A stretch of 64,000 bases of DNA from Doris montereyensis (Eukaryota > Mollusca > Gastropoda > Nudibranchia > Dorididae): the NCBI GenBank assembly GCA_037039925.1, contig JAXRKP010000274.1, positions 67,501 to 131,500 of the forward strand. Reading direction: 5' to 3'. Shown here piece after piece: positions 1-11,860 of this stretch. Within the stretch, counting starts at the first letter, position 1. Every line of letters starts with the position of its first letter. The notes beneath the pieces are model-generated. The model was not told the origin of the DNA and did no database searches. It saw only the letters and a program-made list of their open reading frames with translations. Position numbers and translations under genes: made by a program.

Positions 1-380
<380 letters not shown>

Positions 381-949
381 CATCGTCGTCTCAACTACGA
401 TTCAGCTTTGTGCAAAACAAACGTGTCACAACAGCATATCTCTATGCACTGGGCATGCGCGCCAAGTTCTTTCTTTTCCTGTTGACGACTGTCTGATATC
501 AAACCCGAGAGCTTACAAAGCATAATCTTATCATTCTCCTTTGTTCTAGAAACTCAAGGGGTTTTGTATGTGCATTTTCGACTGTTGACGGGCTTGGGTG
601 GGGATGGAAAAGGGACGGGTGGTCTGGGCGGAGGTGTGAGTTAATCATACTATAATGTTAGTAAGGTTGATTCTGTAATCACCATTATGCCCAAATAATA
701 ATGTCAGACCCATTTAACTCACTGAATCCTTAGTGGGCTAGAAACAAATTAATTCGCTCTTCCACTTATCTCCACATCTAGTCATTCAGTGAATAAGATA
801 TTATAATAATTCCCAAGGTGTTGAATCAGCATCTAACTGTGACTCTCATACATTGTATGCGAGGCGAAGGGTGCTGACGTAGAAATGACAGAATTGGTCT
901 CTAATATCTTTATTTTCATCTGATTATTTCTTTGTTTTTATTGCCTCGG

Positions 950-1095
950 CGGGCGGTTGGCGGGCTCTGCTGGTAGGTCCTACTTCTTTTCTTTCCTTCT
1001 TTCTTCACTTATTTTTTCATCCTACTGTTTCGTCTTAACTCACCATGAGATCACCGCAATGGTAAACGGGGTAAATTTCAAAGAAACAAAAAACA
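950..1095 (+). repeat. dispersed repeat, family G (SINE-like)
   Basis: Shares its core with 18780-18935: GGCGGGC, CTGCTGGTAGGTCC, a pyrimidine-rich stretch, then ACTCACCATGAGATCACCGC and GGGTAAATTTCA. Partial reverse-strand copies occur in CDC16 introns near 41038, 45136 and 46204-46475. It resembles a non-autonomous SINE; I could not identify the family. Confidence 0.6.
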
Positions 1096-1164
1096 ATTCT
1101 TGCTTCGTCTTTATCCCTACTTGACTTCAACATGTTATGTTCATACCCTTATTCGTCACTCGTG

Positions 1165-1380
1165 ACCAATATTCCCTCTAAGCTGTGTGCGTGTGCGTGC
1201 TCACCAGGAGAAGATGTGCGCATAGTTGAGAAATAAGTCTGCGCACACCATTGAAAAACAATTGCACAAACTAAAAAATATATGTATTCATTTTCACACC
1301 ATTGGGATTTTTTCGTCAATTTTTGCACAACTCCAAACAAATGTACGCACACAGTCTAGAAAAATATAGGGAACATTGGT
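1165..1380. mobile_element. short TIR element (hAT-like MITE), copy 1
   Basis: About 216 bp bounded by inverted ends: ACCAATATTCCCTCTA on the left and TATAGGGAACATTGGT on the right. The interior is rich in GTGCGCA and GCACAC words. Two further copies with the same ends and interior occur at 14602-14783 and from 63831. There is no coding capacity. The hAT assignment is from memory of similar TIRs and is tentative. Confidence 0.65.
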
Positions 1381-1475
1381 TATGACTCATATAATTCATT
1401 GATGCAACAATAAACTATAATGCTTTGTTGTCATGGTTTCATCCTCAATCAGGCTGTCGTCTACCAATTGGAGGA

Positions 1476-2551
1476 ATGGGTAGAGACAATAGCATGGCTT
1501 TGAAACTGCCCATTCTCCAAGGGAGGTCACTCACCAGCCCCAGGCAGAAACCTACCACGGCAGAGGACACCTATAGGGCATACCAACCCCCACCCACACC
1601 TAGCAGTATTCCACTGACTTTGTCAAGCAAATATGAACCGGAAGTCATAGTAGACACTGACTTCCGGCAAGACGACGCCAAACCTTTGGTCAGCGTTCCA
1701 ACCGTAAACGAGGATGATGATAACAAGGTGATGAACGAGTTTACAGAGCAAGAGACTGCCTTTGCTGCAGCTACCGTTGCTGCTGCGATTGCTGCTGTGG
1801 TGAAAGAGGTATCGAAGTCAAGGAGAGGCAAGATGATGTGGCTCAGTACAAGTCCACAGTTGCTGAATGGTCGCTCAGCGACGACGGCGTGGAGGAGGGA
1901 GTCGAGGATGCACATGTTGAAGATGACAAGCTTAACGATGAAATGACTAGTGGAGGTGACAACGAGGGTGGCGATGATGATGACATTGATAACGCCAATG
2001 TAAGGAGGAGGACCCGCAACCCAAAAACGCGCGGCCAAAGGAGTTCACTTTTTCATTACAGAAAGACCGCCGAAAAGAAAGTTGACGGGGGAGAGAAAAA
2101 GGAAGAGGAGGAGGAGGAAGAGGAGGAGGAGGAGGAGGAGGAGGAGGAGGAGGACTATGATGAGGAGCATATTATTAACGTTGAAAGCGAACTTGAAGAC
2201 CCAACTGACAAGAAACAGAAAGATGAAGACGACGAGGAAGACAAAGAGTACGCTGGCGACAGGGAAGATGGGGAACCGGAAACGGAGAAGGAAAAACGGG
2301 AAAGCCAGAATCCAAAGATAGTAGAAGAACCAGAAGACGACATCGTGAATGTTGAAGATGTTGTGGACAATAACGTCGAATCTGGAGAGAACGAAGAAGA
2401 AAATGAAAAAGAAAAGAAGAAAAAGAAGAGGAAAAGGATGATGTGAGTGTAAATGTCGACGAAGACATGACAGAAAAGCAAAGAACTCTTCTACAAAGAT
2501 GAAGAATTTGAGGAATTGGAAGCGGAAGTGGAAGATACGCTTATACTGTAA
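1476..2551 (+). CDS. acidic Glu-rich protein, unknown function (frameshifted)
   Basis: I do not recognise this protein. A coherent reading starts at ATG 1476 (or after a possible AG acceptor at 1451-1452) and ends at TAA 2549-2551. The N-terminal half is Pro/Ser/Thr-rich, then comes an Ala-rich helix-like stretch (AAATVAAAIAAVVKE), then a highly acidic region with an uninterrupted Glu run of about 18 residues and a Lys-rich cluster. The tail reads FEELEAEVEDTLIL. Following it needs three frame changes, each explained by one missing base, near 1810, 2414 (A run) and 2490 (T run). The acidic character persists across each change, which argues for a real coding sequence with assembly indels or recent decay. 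No signal peptide or membrane span is visible. Charge-rich sequence of this kind is easily over-called, so confidence is moderate. Confidence 0.45.
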
Positions 2552-3519
2552 TACAGATGCTGATATAACTAACAATAACAACAATATAGATGTTTTACAA
2601 ATTCGACAGTGACCAGTACAAAATTATTGTTTATGTTGTTTGTCTATTCGTGTTTTACGTCATTCGTCTTTCTTTATTTGTCTATGTTTAGGGGTTAAAA
2701 TAGGAGGGGAGGGCGGGGGTCTGGCATCCATTTCCATTACTCAGTCTTGAGATTGTGATAATGATATTTACGTATATTGGATACGTAATGCAATAATATT
2801 CATTGACTTTGCTTTATATCTTAAGTTTGAGAAAACGGTTTAAGAGAGTTATCTTTTCCTAAATTTTACTGTGTCAGTGTTCTATCTGTTGTTTTGGGGT
2901 TTTTTGTTCGACTTTTTTTTGTTTCTGTCAGGTTTTTATTCTGGCTGGGATGGGGGGGTGGAGTTGGGGGGGGGAATTGTTTTATATAACTTATAGATGC
3001 TTTCTTAATAATCTTGTATCTTACCAGAAGCTATTGCGAAGAATTGTTTTGGGTGTGTAACAATTGTAACCAGCACTTTGTCAAATGTCTTTGTTTTGCC
3101 TGCGACTTATTTCCTGGCCAGCTTTTCACGTTCTTGATATCTCGTCCTCGGTTCAATTTTTTGGGTTGCGGGTTGCGGGTTGTGGGTTGCGGGTTGTGGG
3201 TTGCAGGTTGTCTTTCTCGTCTATCTCTTGTCCAAATATTTATTTACAGAAGCAGTAACAAGAAACTAACTCAAATTCTATCATATGAATGAATAAGGAG
3301 GAAGGATTTAAAGGGGAATTTGCAAGAACGTAATGGAAACCATGGAATTCGGTTGATTGACAGTCCTGGTCTTGTTTGAAGTGATGAGCCATGCCACATT
3401 GGCTTTTCGATCTTTTTTTGTTGTGGGTTTGTTTGGGTTTTTTTGTTTTAGGTTTGTTGTTTTTCGTTTTTGTTTTGTTTTTCAGAGGGAGGTTGTTGTT
3501 GTTGTGGCTGAAACAAGTT

Positions 3520-3551
<32 letters not shown>

Positions 3552-4376
3552 CGTTTGTTATACTTGGAAGGGTTTTTTTTAATCTTTTGCTTTGTTTTGG
3601 TATGCTTTGGCTTTTCTTTTTTCTTTTTGTTTCTTTTTAGGGGGACGGTTTTAACAGATGGTGTTTATAGTTTTTGGGTTTGTCTTCTTTTGGTGAGTTT
3701 GTTTTGTTTTGGTTGGGGTTTTTGGATTCTTTTTTTTGTTGTTCTTTCTTTTGGGGGGGTGGTGGGGGTGGGGATGTTGATTGACTGTTGGTTATTTCTT
3801 TTGAGGGGGTGGGTGGATACCTTTTTTAGGAAGAAAGTTCGTATCTTCTCAATATGACATAATGCGTACCTAAACGTATTTAATTTTAATCTAATCTCTA
3901 AAATTGTAATCTATCATATTTCTTCCCCTTTTGACTTAACGTGTCCAGTTCATTCATTAGAATGAAATATCCTATGTGCATTCTACTATTTGTCTTTTGT
4001 TAGATAGATAAGCCATACATTCATTTATCAGATTACTTTTCCAATAAATTATGTATAAAATATACGCTCGTATTATTCTACCCCAAACTTTCAATGTAGA
4101 GTTGTTTCATTCCATCAAAAGCATACTGAAAAAGCTGCCCTGTGATAGCCAGTCCCTTGTACAGACCATTGTCATCTAAACGTCAAGTTGTGATTTCTGT
4201 TAATTCATTGTTACTAGCATTGCAGTGTTTGGGCCAAAACGGTTCATTAGATCGCCCTTATAATATTTATTGTTAACATCATTGTATTCAATTCATATAA
4301 TAAGGGTTGTTCCATTAAAAAAACGTATTTCAAAACAACGAAATAAACACTAATAGTTTTCTTCTTATCATTATTT
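2552..4376. other. intergenic; GT-rich low-complexity DNA
   Basis: No gene recognised. Notable pieces are a GGGTTGC/GGGTTGT repeat at about 3162-3210, a GTT repeat at about 3493-3555 and long G/T-rich strand-biased DNA at 3400-3800. The Phe/Val-rich frames here reflect composition only. Confidence 0.6.
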
Positions 4377-4766
4377 TTGTTTCTATTTTCATTTTCAATT
4401 ATCTTTTCTTCTGCTATTTTTTCTCCTTCTTCATCTTTTTCTTCTCATTCTTCTTTTTCTTCTACTTCTTCTTTTTCTTTATCTTCTTCTTCTCCTCCTC
4501 TTCTTCCTCCTCCTCCTCCTTCTTCTCCTTCTTCTTCTTTCTTGTTCTTCTTTCTTGTTCTTTTTCTTCTTTCTTCTTCTTCTTCTTCTTTTTCTTCTTC
4601 TTCTTCTTCTTCTTCTTCTTCTTTTTCTTCTTCTTCTTCTTCTTCTTCTTCTTCTTCTTCTTCTTCTTCTTCTTCTTCTTCTTCTTCTTCTTCTTCTTCT
4701 TCTTCTTCTTCTTCTTCTTCTTCTTCTTCTTCTTCTTCTTCTTCTTCTTCTTCTTCTTCTTCTTCT

Positions 4767-4812
<46 letters not shown>

Positions 4813-4830
4813 TTTCTTCTTCTTCTTCGT
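4377..4830. repeat. (TTC)n microsatellite
   Basis: Several hundred bases of TTC/CTT repeat, almost pure from about 4560 to 4828. It gives spurious poly-Ser, poly-Leu, poly-Glu and poly-Lys frames on both strands. Confidence 0.97.
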
Positions 4831-4937
4831 ATCCTCCAATGACATAATAGATAGATTGACTATCAAGCAAACAACAGATGAAAAAAGACAATCAAAGGAA
4901 TTTTCACACACTCATCTATTTTTCTGCTTGATTGATA

Positions 4938-5006
4938 CTGATAGATAGATTAAGAGATTGTCGTGATGATGGATGGATGGATAGACAAGTAAATAGATAG
5001 ATAGAT

Positions 5007-5049
<43 letters not shown>

Positions 5050-5050
5050 T

Positions 5051-5131
<81 letters not shown>

Positions 5132-5166
5132 AAAATAGGTAGATCGATAGATAAATAGATGGATAT

Positions 5167-5241
<75 letters not shown>

Positions 5242-5261
5242 TATAGATAGATAGATAGATG

Positions 5262-5296
<35 letters not shown>

Positions 5297-5515
5297 TTAG
5301 AAAGAAAGATTTAGATAGACAGACACATCGGTAGACATAATGACAGACATATAAATAGATATACAGATAGATAAATAGATATAGATTGATAGATGCAAAT
5401 ATTGGTAGATGGGTAAAGATATACAGATAGATAAATAGATATGGATTGATAGATGCAAACATTGGTACATGGGTAGAGATATACAGATAGATAAATATGT
5501 TAACTGGTGAAAATG
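4938..5515. repeat. (GATA)n microsatellite
   Basis: Long ATAG/GATA tetranucleotide array, purest at 4990-5300, with variant GATG, GATT and CAGA units towards the right end. The final part (5340-5500) has a higher-order period of about 65 bp in which variant units repeat in the same order. Confidence 0.95.
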
Positions 5516-5773
5516 TCTCCATCTTTCCCTATAGGTTGGTACTTAATTTTGTATTTAGAAACGTTACAAAGAACGATTTCTGTTACTGTCTTTACATGAC
5601 CAACTGAGATAGTTGGTTAACATACTATTGAGCACGTCATCACATAGATTTTTCCCTTGTTGGTTGGATCATCCGAAACTCCTTAACAGATTAACCACCT
5701 GGAATCGCCTCAAATTATCCCGTCATGTTGCTATTGCGATAAACTTGACGACTGCGCTGGGAGGATGAGTCCT

Positions 5774-5817
5774 ACCAAGGCCGTCTATATAGTGGGTAGG
5801 TTATAGACGGCCTTGGT
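5774..5817. other. perfect 16-bp inverted repeat (hairpin)
   Basis: Positions 5774-5789 are the exact reverse complement of 5802-5817, with a 12-base loop between. The core of the stem is GGCCGTC/GACGGCC, which is unusually GC-rich for this region. It could be a cruciform or hairpin, or the remnant of a short palindromic insertion. No associated gene is visible. Confidence 0.85.
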
Positions 5818-5881
5818 CCTACCCTGGGACTACCTATATTGAGATTTCCTAGGTCCTACCCCATAGTTCGAGTCTGAAACT

Positions 5882-5884
5882 GAG

Positions 5885-5926
<42 letters not shown>
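5882..5926. repeat. (TG)n microsatellite
   Basis: About 20 uninterrupted TG dinucleotides. Confidence 0.97.
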
Positions 5927-6214
5927 TGTCCTGTGAAATTAAATGGATGGGGAGTCATGTTGTCGTAGAAGGGAAAACAAAACAGAATTTCTCGATGGGT
6001 CTTATCTGCTGGTCATAGTTGAAAGTCGGGTGTAACCTTGAGTTAATTAGAAATGCTTTAAGAAATGTGATTTTGGCGGTAAAAATTAGTCACTCCTTTA
6101 TCACTTGATCTCCCCCCCCCCCTCATTGGCTACGGTACATGTGGGCCAAGATTAGTATCCAACCGAATGTAAAAAATGCATGATGGGTAAGCGTAGGTTG
6201 TTTGCAACAACAAA

Positions 6215-6966
6215 AAAGCATTGCAAATCCAGAATCTATACGCACAGCCTTCACAAAAGGCATTGCAAGTCCATAATCTATACCCACAGCCTTCACAAAA
6301 AGGCAAAGTCCACAATCTATACGCACAGCCTTCACAAAAAGGAACTGCAAGTCCACAATCTGTATGCACAGCCTTCACAGCCTTCACAAAAAGGCACTGC
6401 ATGTCCACAATCTACGCACAGCCTTCACAAAAATGCATGTATACGCACAGCCTTCACAAAAAGGCATTGCATGTCCAGAACCTATACGCACAGCCTTATG
6501 CATGTCCAGAACCTATACACAGCCTTCACAAAAAGGCACTGCATGTCTAGAATCTATACGCAAGCCTATACGCACAGCCTTCAGCCTTCAAAAAGGCACT
6601 GCAAGTCCACAATCTATACGCACAGCCTTCACAAAAGACATTGCATGTCCAGAACCTATACGCACAGCCTTCACAAAAGACACTGCATGTCCAGAACCTA
6701 TACGCACAGCCTTCACAAAAAGGCACTGCATGTCTAGAATCTATACGCACAGCCTTCACAAAAAGGCACTGCATGTCCAGAACCTATACGCACAGCCTTC
6801 ACAAAAGGCACTGCATGTCCAAAATCTATACGCACAGCCTTCACAAAAAGGCACTGCATGTCCAAAATCTATACGCACAGCCTTCACAAAAAGGCACTGC
6901 ATGTCCAAAATCTATATCACAGCCTTCAAAAGGTACTGCATGTCCAAAATCTATACGCACAGCCTT
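6215..6966. repeat. minisatellite, unit about 43 bp
   Basis: About 17 imperfect units containing TATACGCACAGCCTTCAC, an A run, GGCACTGCATGTCC and AGAATC. Units vary in length, so all three forward frames stay open for long stretches. The repetitive peptides (e.g. YTHSLHK) are not evidence of a gene. Confidence 0.93.
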
Positions 6967-7409
6967 GTATATCAAGACAGGACACTTTCGCCTCCTGCCT
7001 AGTCACTAATCCGTCAATGTAAGAAAAAAGGCCTCAAGATTTGTGTTTGCAAGGATTTTCACCAAAAAAATCCAAAATAGTAATTTTAAATGTTCCTCCA
7101 CAAAGTTATAACCCACTCATCCAAAATCAGAAAACCAACCTGCTTACTCACAAAGTTTTAACTCACTTCTCCTTACAAAAGCAAGTAAAGTTAATATATC
7201 CACAAATATTGACTCCTCTCCTTCACGTTACATGTCAGGAGGTTATTCACCATAACGTATTTATAATACCATTATACAAACCAATGATCTCGAAGGTATC
7301 ATAAAGGGCCATAGGAAGCACTCGATGCTTAATGCCGATAGCAGACGCAATAGAACAAAAGACAAACTCTTGGAAGGAAAACTCTAAACCACGTAAGACT
7401 CTATAAACT

Positions 7410-8336
7410 TGTTAATGTATGTGTAAACGTATATGGAAATTGTGTATGTATGTGTAAACGTACAGGGAACTTGTTAATGTATGTGTAAACTATATGGGAA
7501 TTGTGTATGTATGTGTAAACGTACAGGGAACTTGTTAATGTATGTGTAAACTATATAAAATTGTGTATGTATGTGTAAACGTACAGGGAACTTGTTAATG
7601 TATGTGTAAACTATATGGGAATTGTGTATGTATGTGTAAACGTACAGGGAACTTGTTAATGTATATGTAAACGTACATGGGATTGTTTATGTTTGTGTAA
7701 ACGTAAGTCGGACTTGTTAATGTATATGTAAACATGCGCGGGACTCGACACTTGTTTAAGTATGTGTAAACGTACATGACACTTGTTTTTATTTGTATGA
7801 CTTGTAAACGTACATGGACTTGCTTATGTATGTAAACATACATGGGACTTGTTTATGTATGTGTTCATGGGACTTGTTTATGTGTAAACGTACATGGGAC
7901 TTGTTTATGTATTTGAAAACGTACGTAGGACTTGTTTATGTATGCGTAAACGTACATGGGACTTGCTTATGTATGTGTAAACATACATGGGACTTGTTTA
8001 TGTATGTGTAAACGTACATGGGACTTGTTTATGTATGTGTAAACGTACATGGGACTTGTTTATGTATGTGTAAACGTAATGGGATTTGTTTATGTATGTG
8101 TAAACATGGGACTTGTTTATGTATGTGTAAACGTACATGGGACTTGTTTATGTATGTGTAAACGTACATGGGACTTGTTTATGTATGTGTAAACGTACAT
8201 GGGACTTGTTTATGTATGTGTAAACGTACATGGGACTTGTTTATGTATGTGTAAACGTACATGGGACTTGTTTATGTATGTGTAAACGTACATGGGACTT
8301 GTTTATGTATGTGTAAACGTACATGGGACTTGTTTG
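7410..8336. repeat. minisatellite, unit 31 bp with a longer-period left part
   Basis: From about 7700 to 8336 the 31-bp unit GTACATGGGACTTGTTTATG plus TATGTGTAAAC is repeated with few changes; the last eight or so copies (8110-8330) are nearly identical. From 7410 to 7700 related units alternate in pairs (GGGAACTTGTTAATG and GGGAATTGTGTATG), giving a period of about 58 bp. The best-homogenised copies lie at the right end. Confidence 0.93.
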
Positions 8337-10804
8337 TGCACAAATTTAGGAATAGAGGAAAAGATCGAAAAACCGATCATTTTGTCGTCTGTTTTCAAAC
8401 AGTGCACATCTAAACCTAGGTTTACAATCCTCTTTACCGTTGTAACAATGACAGAGACTGTCGAATGAGTAAGGGGGCTTCTTAAAGAAGGGCAACCCGT
8501 CCAAAGCGTCTTGTTTTGTGTTACATGTGTATTTCATTTTGATTTCTTTATTTGCATTTTTCTCGAAATTTAGTTTTTTCGTATTTATTTTCTTTCTCCT
8601 CCGTTATTCACAACCGATTTGTATGATATTTGGCACACGCGTTCTTCTTGTTAGAACGTGTATTCAAAGAATGACGTCAAACTGTTTTGATTGCGGTATC
8701 TTGTAAACTTTTTGAGATTTTTAAACTTTGTTCTAACAAAAAATGTCTTTTTGCATGTAGACGGTATAAATCTAGATCTACATCTAATATGCTATTTTCA
8801 AAAATTTATTATTTTTATTTAACTCTTCAACATATCTCAATTTCCCCACCTCACATTGTAGATATTGAATGGAAAAAAAACAATATGTACAGACTTTGGG
8901 TGATTTTATTCATAACTAAGTGAGGGATAGATTTAGAAATTTGGATCAAAATCCAAGATGCCGGCCGTTTCCATGGCAAGCAAGGAGGCTACAAACTTTT
9001 CAAAGACAATAGATGACTATATTTTGACAGTTGCTCTTGTGTATATTAAAAGGGAAAAAATAAACTCAAAACTAAAAAAAATCACTTCAGGTGCCCCCCC
9101 CCCCCCCCCCCCTCCCCCACCCCTTAAAAGATGATATTCAATAGATAGGCGATATTATTGTAAACGGACAGAATATCTCACTGCTGCAACTGCTATAGCC
9201 ATGCAGTTTGCCGTTTGGGTAGGCCTAACTGCATTTGCATGAATATCACCAGCAGTACAGAGAGAAACACCTCATCTTCAAAGGGTGAAAAACAGTCCTG
9301 ATCCATGAACAACGGTTGTCATCGCAAAAGGTAGATCTTATTTATATCTAGATTTAAAACGCAATAATATTTAGGCGGGTGTATATTTCCAGGCTGTGGT
9401 TATTCCTAACGCTGGGAATAATTATTTTTGTATTCCCATAATACGGTTGGGAATAGATCTAATACCGACACTGGCTATTCTTTACATACACCCAACCGGT
9501 TGATGAATGGGAATGCTAATTTTTCTTATTCCCAACTGGGTGTTGATACTATGCCTTATTTGCTATTGCTTTTGGCAGGTTTCACAAAAATAGGACCCAA
9601 TGATAACTTGAACTCTTCAATTAATCTTTCTCAAAGTCTAGGCCTAATTGATGAATCTTCTTAACATTTGGTCCCTGTATGGGCTTTGGCATCGCAGTTT
9701 TAAAAAACATAATATTGTGAAATTTGCTTTCAATTTGTGTTTTGTGAATATTTTTTGGGTGCGAGCATCAGCAATTGAGACTGCTGGCATATCCCTCTTT
9801 TTAATAAGTCTTTTTTCACCTTAAGGTAGGTGAGGTCAATGACCTTTATTGTTTTCTTCAATTCCATGTGAAATAGAATTGTTCAAAGAAAATTTTGGTT
9901 TACAAATGAACACACAGTAAGAGCTGAAAAAAATGGTTGAAAAGTATGTAGAAGCGCCGCTTTATGATCTGGAGTGAAAGAAAATGTATTCCTACGGCCA
10001 TTTATCCTGTAAAAGACAAGAAAAAAAATCATAGGTAGCTTTAAATGAGAGTGAGAATATCATGAGACTACTAGCAGTCTGCGTGACCTTACGTCTGCAC
10101 ACACACAAAAATTTCGATCTGGGATCTAATAACGGTAATATCGCGTCAAGCTATTTTCTCTTTGTTCACCTTGTGTAAGACTATTGAGAAATCATGAAAT
10201 TTTTGTTTTTAAATTGTGCGGTCCTTTGCGGAATATTTTGTCTTTGGATGTCTCCTTATGTTCGCCCGCTGACGTCCGCACAAAAATGTAGACGATGACC
10301 GGCCATCAGAAAGGAGATTGATCAGGTGAGATTCGGAGACCGTTCAGGTTAGATTCGGTTGCATTAGCAAATCCTGCTTTCGCTATCGTGAGTGAAACTT
10401 TATAAAGAAGTCCGGCAATCAATAGGCTTTCATGATTTATTACGTTCTAATAAACAAAGACGAGATAATTGGCAATACGGGAGGTTTAGAAGTCCATTAC
10501 AACGATAGTGACTCTATGTCTCTACTGTGCACAGTCTTCTTCGCATAACAATACAATATTACTAAGAAAAACGCATTTAAACGAGAGAGAAATTAATACT
10601 ATTCCGTCCCGTAGTCCGCGAAACAATTATCGATCAATAAAGACACAAGTTTGTGCTAGTCTAGTGGGGCACTTTATGTGACTAGATAGTTGGAGTGGGA
10701 GGGGGTGATGATGGGGTATGGGGGGGGGGAGGGCGGGGAAATAAAGAACCATTGTTGTCAAGCGCTTTCTTTTCGGTGAAGGTTCTGTTTTCTTTCTCCC
10801 CCTT

Positions 10805-10846
<42 letters not shown>

Positions 10847-11363
10847 CCTCCTCTCTCTCTCTATTGGCAAACATCGGCCTATGCGTATCGCATCCTCACT
10901 TTCCGTTATTATAAGTCGGAAGTTTACCATACCGGTTTCAGCAGAATAGCACACACGATAAACATGTAAAAAGGATAGTATAAAGGCGTACAATCACAGA
11001 ATTTTACAAAAAACGGGACATTATAGCGTCGGTTTTCATCCATCAAGACGATCTGGAATGCGCAAGTCATCTGATCAACGGTAAGGCATCAGCCGTGGAC
11101 TCCATGCAGTTCCGCGTAACATTGCGTCACTGGCATTGGACCTAGAATTTTCACAGTTATGCCCTTTGACTGAAAAACATGACTTTTAAAAGCTAATTTA
11201 CTCGCCTCAGTCCTTTGCTATCTCTTAAAGTCATATATCTGGAATCCTCAGGTTCTAAGCTTTAACATGGTATATAACACTTGTAAGAAATATAACATGT
11301 ACATTTTGACAAATGAGGGAAATGGGGATGGACCATGATGCAGATATCACAAAGGAAATAACT
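8337..11363. other. intergenic DNA, no gene recognised
   Basis: Anonymous AT-rich DNA with a poly-C tract at about 9093-9112, a G-rich tract at 10696-10738 and a CT microsatellite at 10798-10862. A short frame at 9428-9664 is unsupported by composition or any recognisable motif. Confidence 0.6.
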
Positions 11364-11860
11364 TAATAAACCCTTATGGGCTTTTCACCGACATTTCAAT
11401 ATAAAATATTACCAAAATGCTAACTAAGATGTGATTAAGAATCTAGTCTTTAAAAATTTACAGTTAACAAATAGATATGATACACAATTATATAGAACAA
11501 ATGACAATCTTTACCATTCCACATCGAAATAAGATTTTTAAATTGATTAAAATTTGTTTCCGATCTTAAATGTTCATGTAGTTTGTTCCACAGAACTGCA
11601 GCAGCATATATAAATGATTATTTTCAGAAAGTAGTAGTTCTAGGTTTAGGGATATTGACTACATTTGTATAGCTGAAATTATACCTTCTATTTTGAAATA
11701 TTATTAAATCTTGGAAACAAGATCCACAGTTTCAGTTTCCCCCCTTACTATTGAAAAAATACATGTTCATGAACATTGTAAACTATGCAGATTAACTAAA
11801 TCGTGTTCATGACTATGAGAACAAGTATAATTTTGTTATTGTTAAGGGCAATGAAATGTA
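11364..11860 (-). mobile_element. non-LTR retrotransposon 3' fragment
   Basis: On the minus strand the sequence reads AAVLWNKLHEHLRSETNF, which is the pattern at the C terminus of many CR1/jockey-type reverse transcriptases (..LWN.LP..LR..). The fragment is closely related to 19716-20155. It contains stops and frameshifts, so it is a dead 5'-truncated copy. Confidence 0.7.

Larger units (their letters stand above)
381..1475. other. intergenic sequence with dispersed-repeat pieces
   Basis: I see no gene here. About 950-1095 is a copy of the family also seen at 18780-18935 (shared phrases GGCGGGC..CTGCTGGTAGGTCC and ..CACC.TGAGATCACC). About 1165-1380 is a MITE, listed separately. The rest is anonymous AT-rich DNA. 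Confidence 0.6.

Noticed and set aside
4377..4911. Ser-, Leu-, Glu- and Lys-rich frames on both strands
   Set aside because: They are products of a TTC repeat; every frame of such DNA stays open.
4950..5522. 190-residue Tyr/Leu/Ser-Ile repeat frame on the minus strand
   Set aside because: It is entirely explained by the GATA microsatellite.
6180..7009. Repetitive proteins with YTHSLHK or RTAFTK units
   Set aside because: All three forward frames are open across a minisatellite, and no frame has a better start, splice signal or non-repetitive domain.
7410..8336. CRISPR-like regular repeats
   Set aside because: The 31-bp units are directly tandem without unique spacers and lie in eukaryotic DNA.
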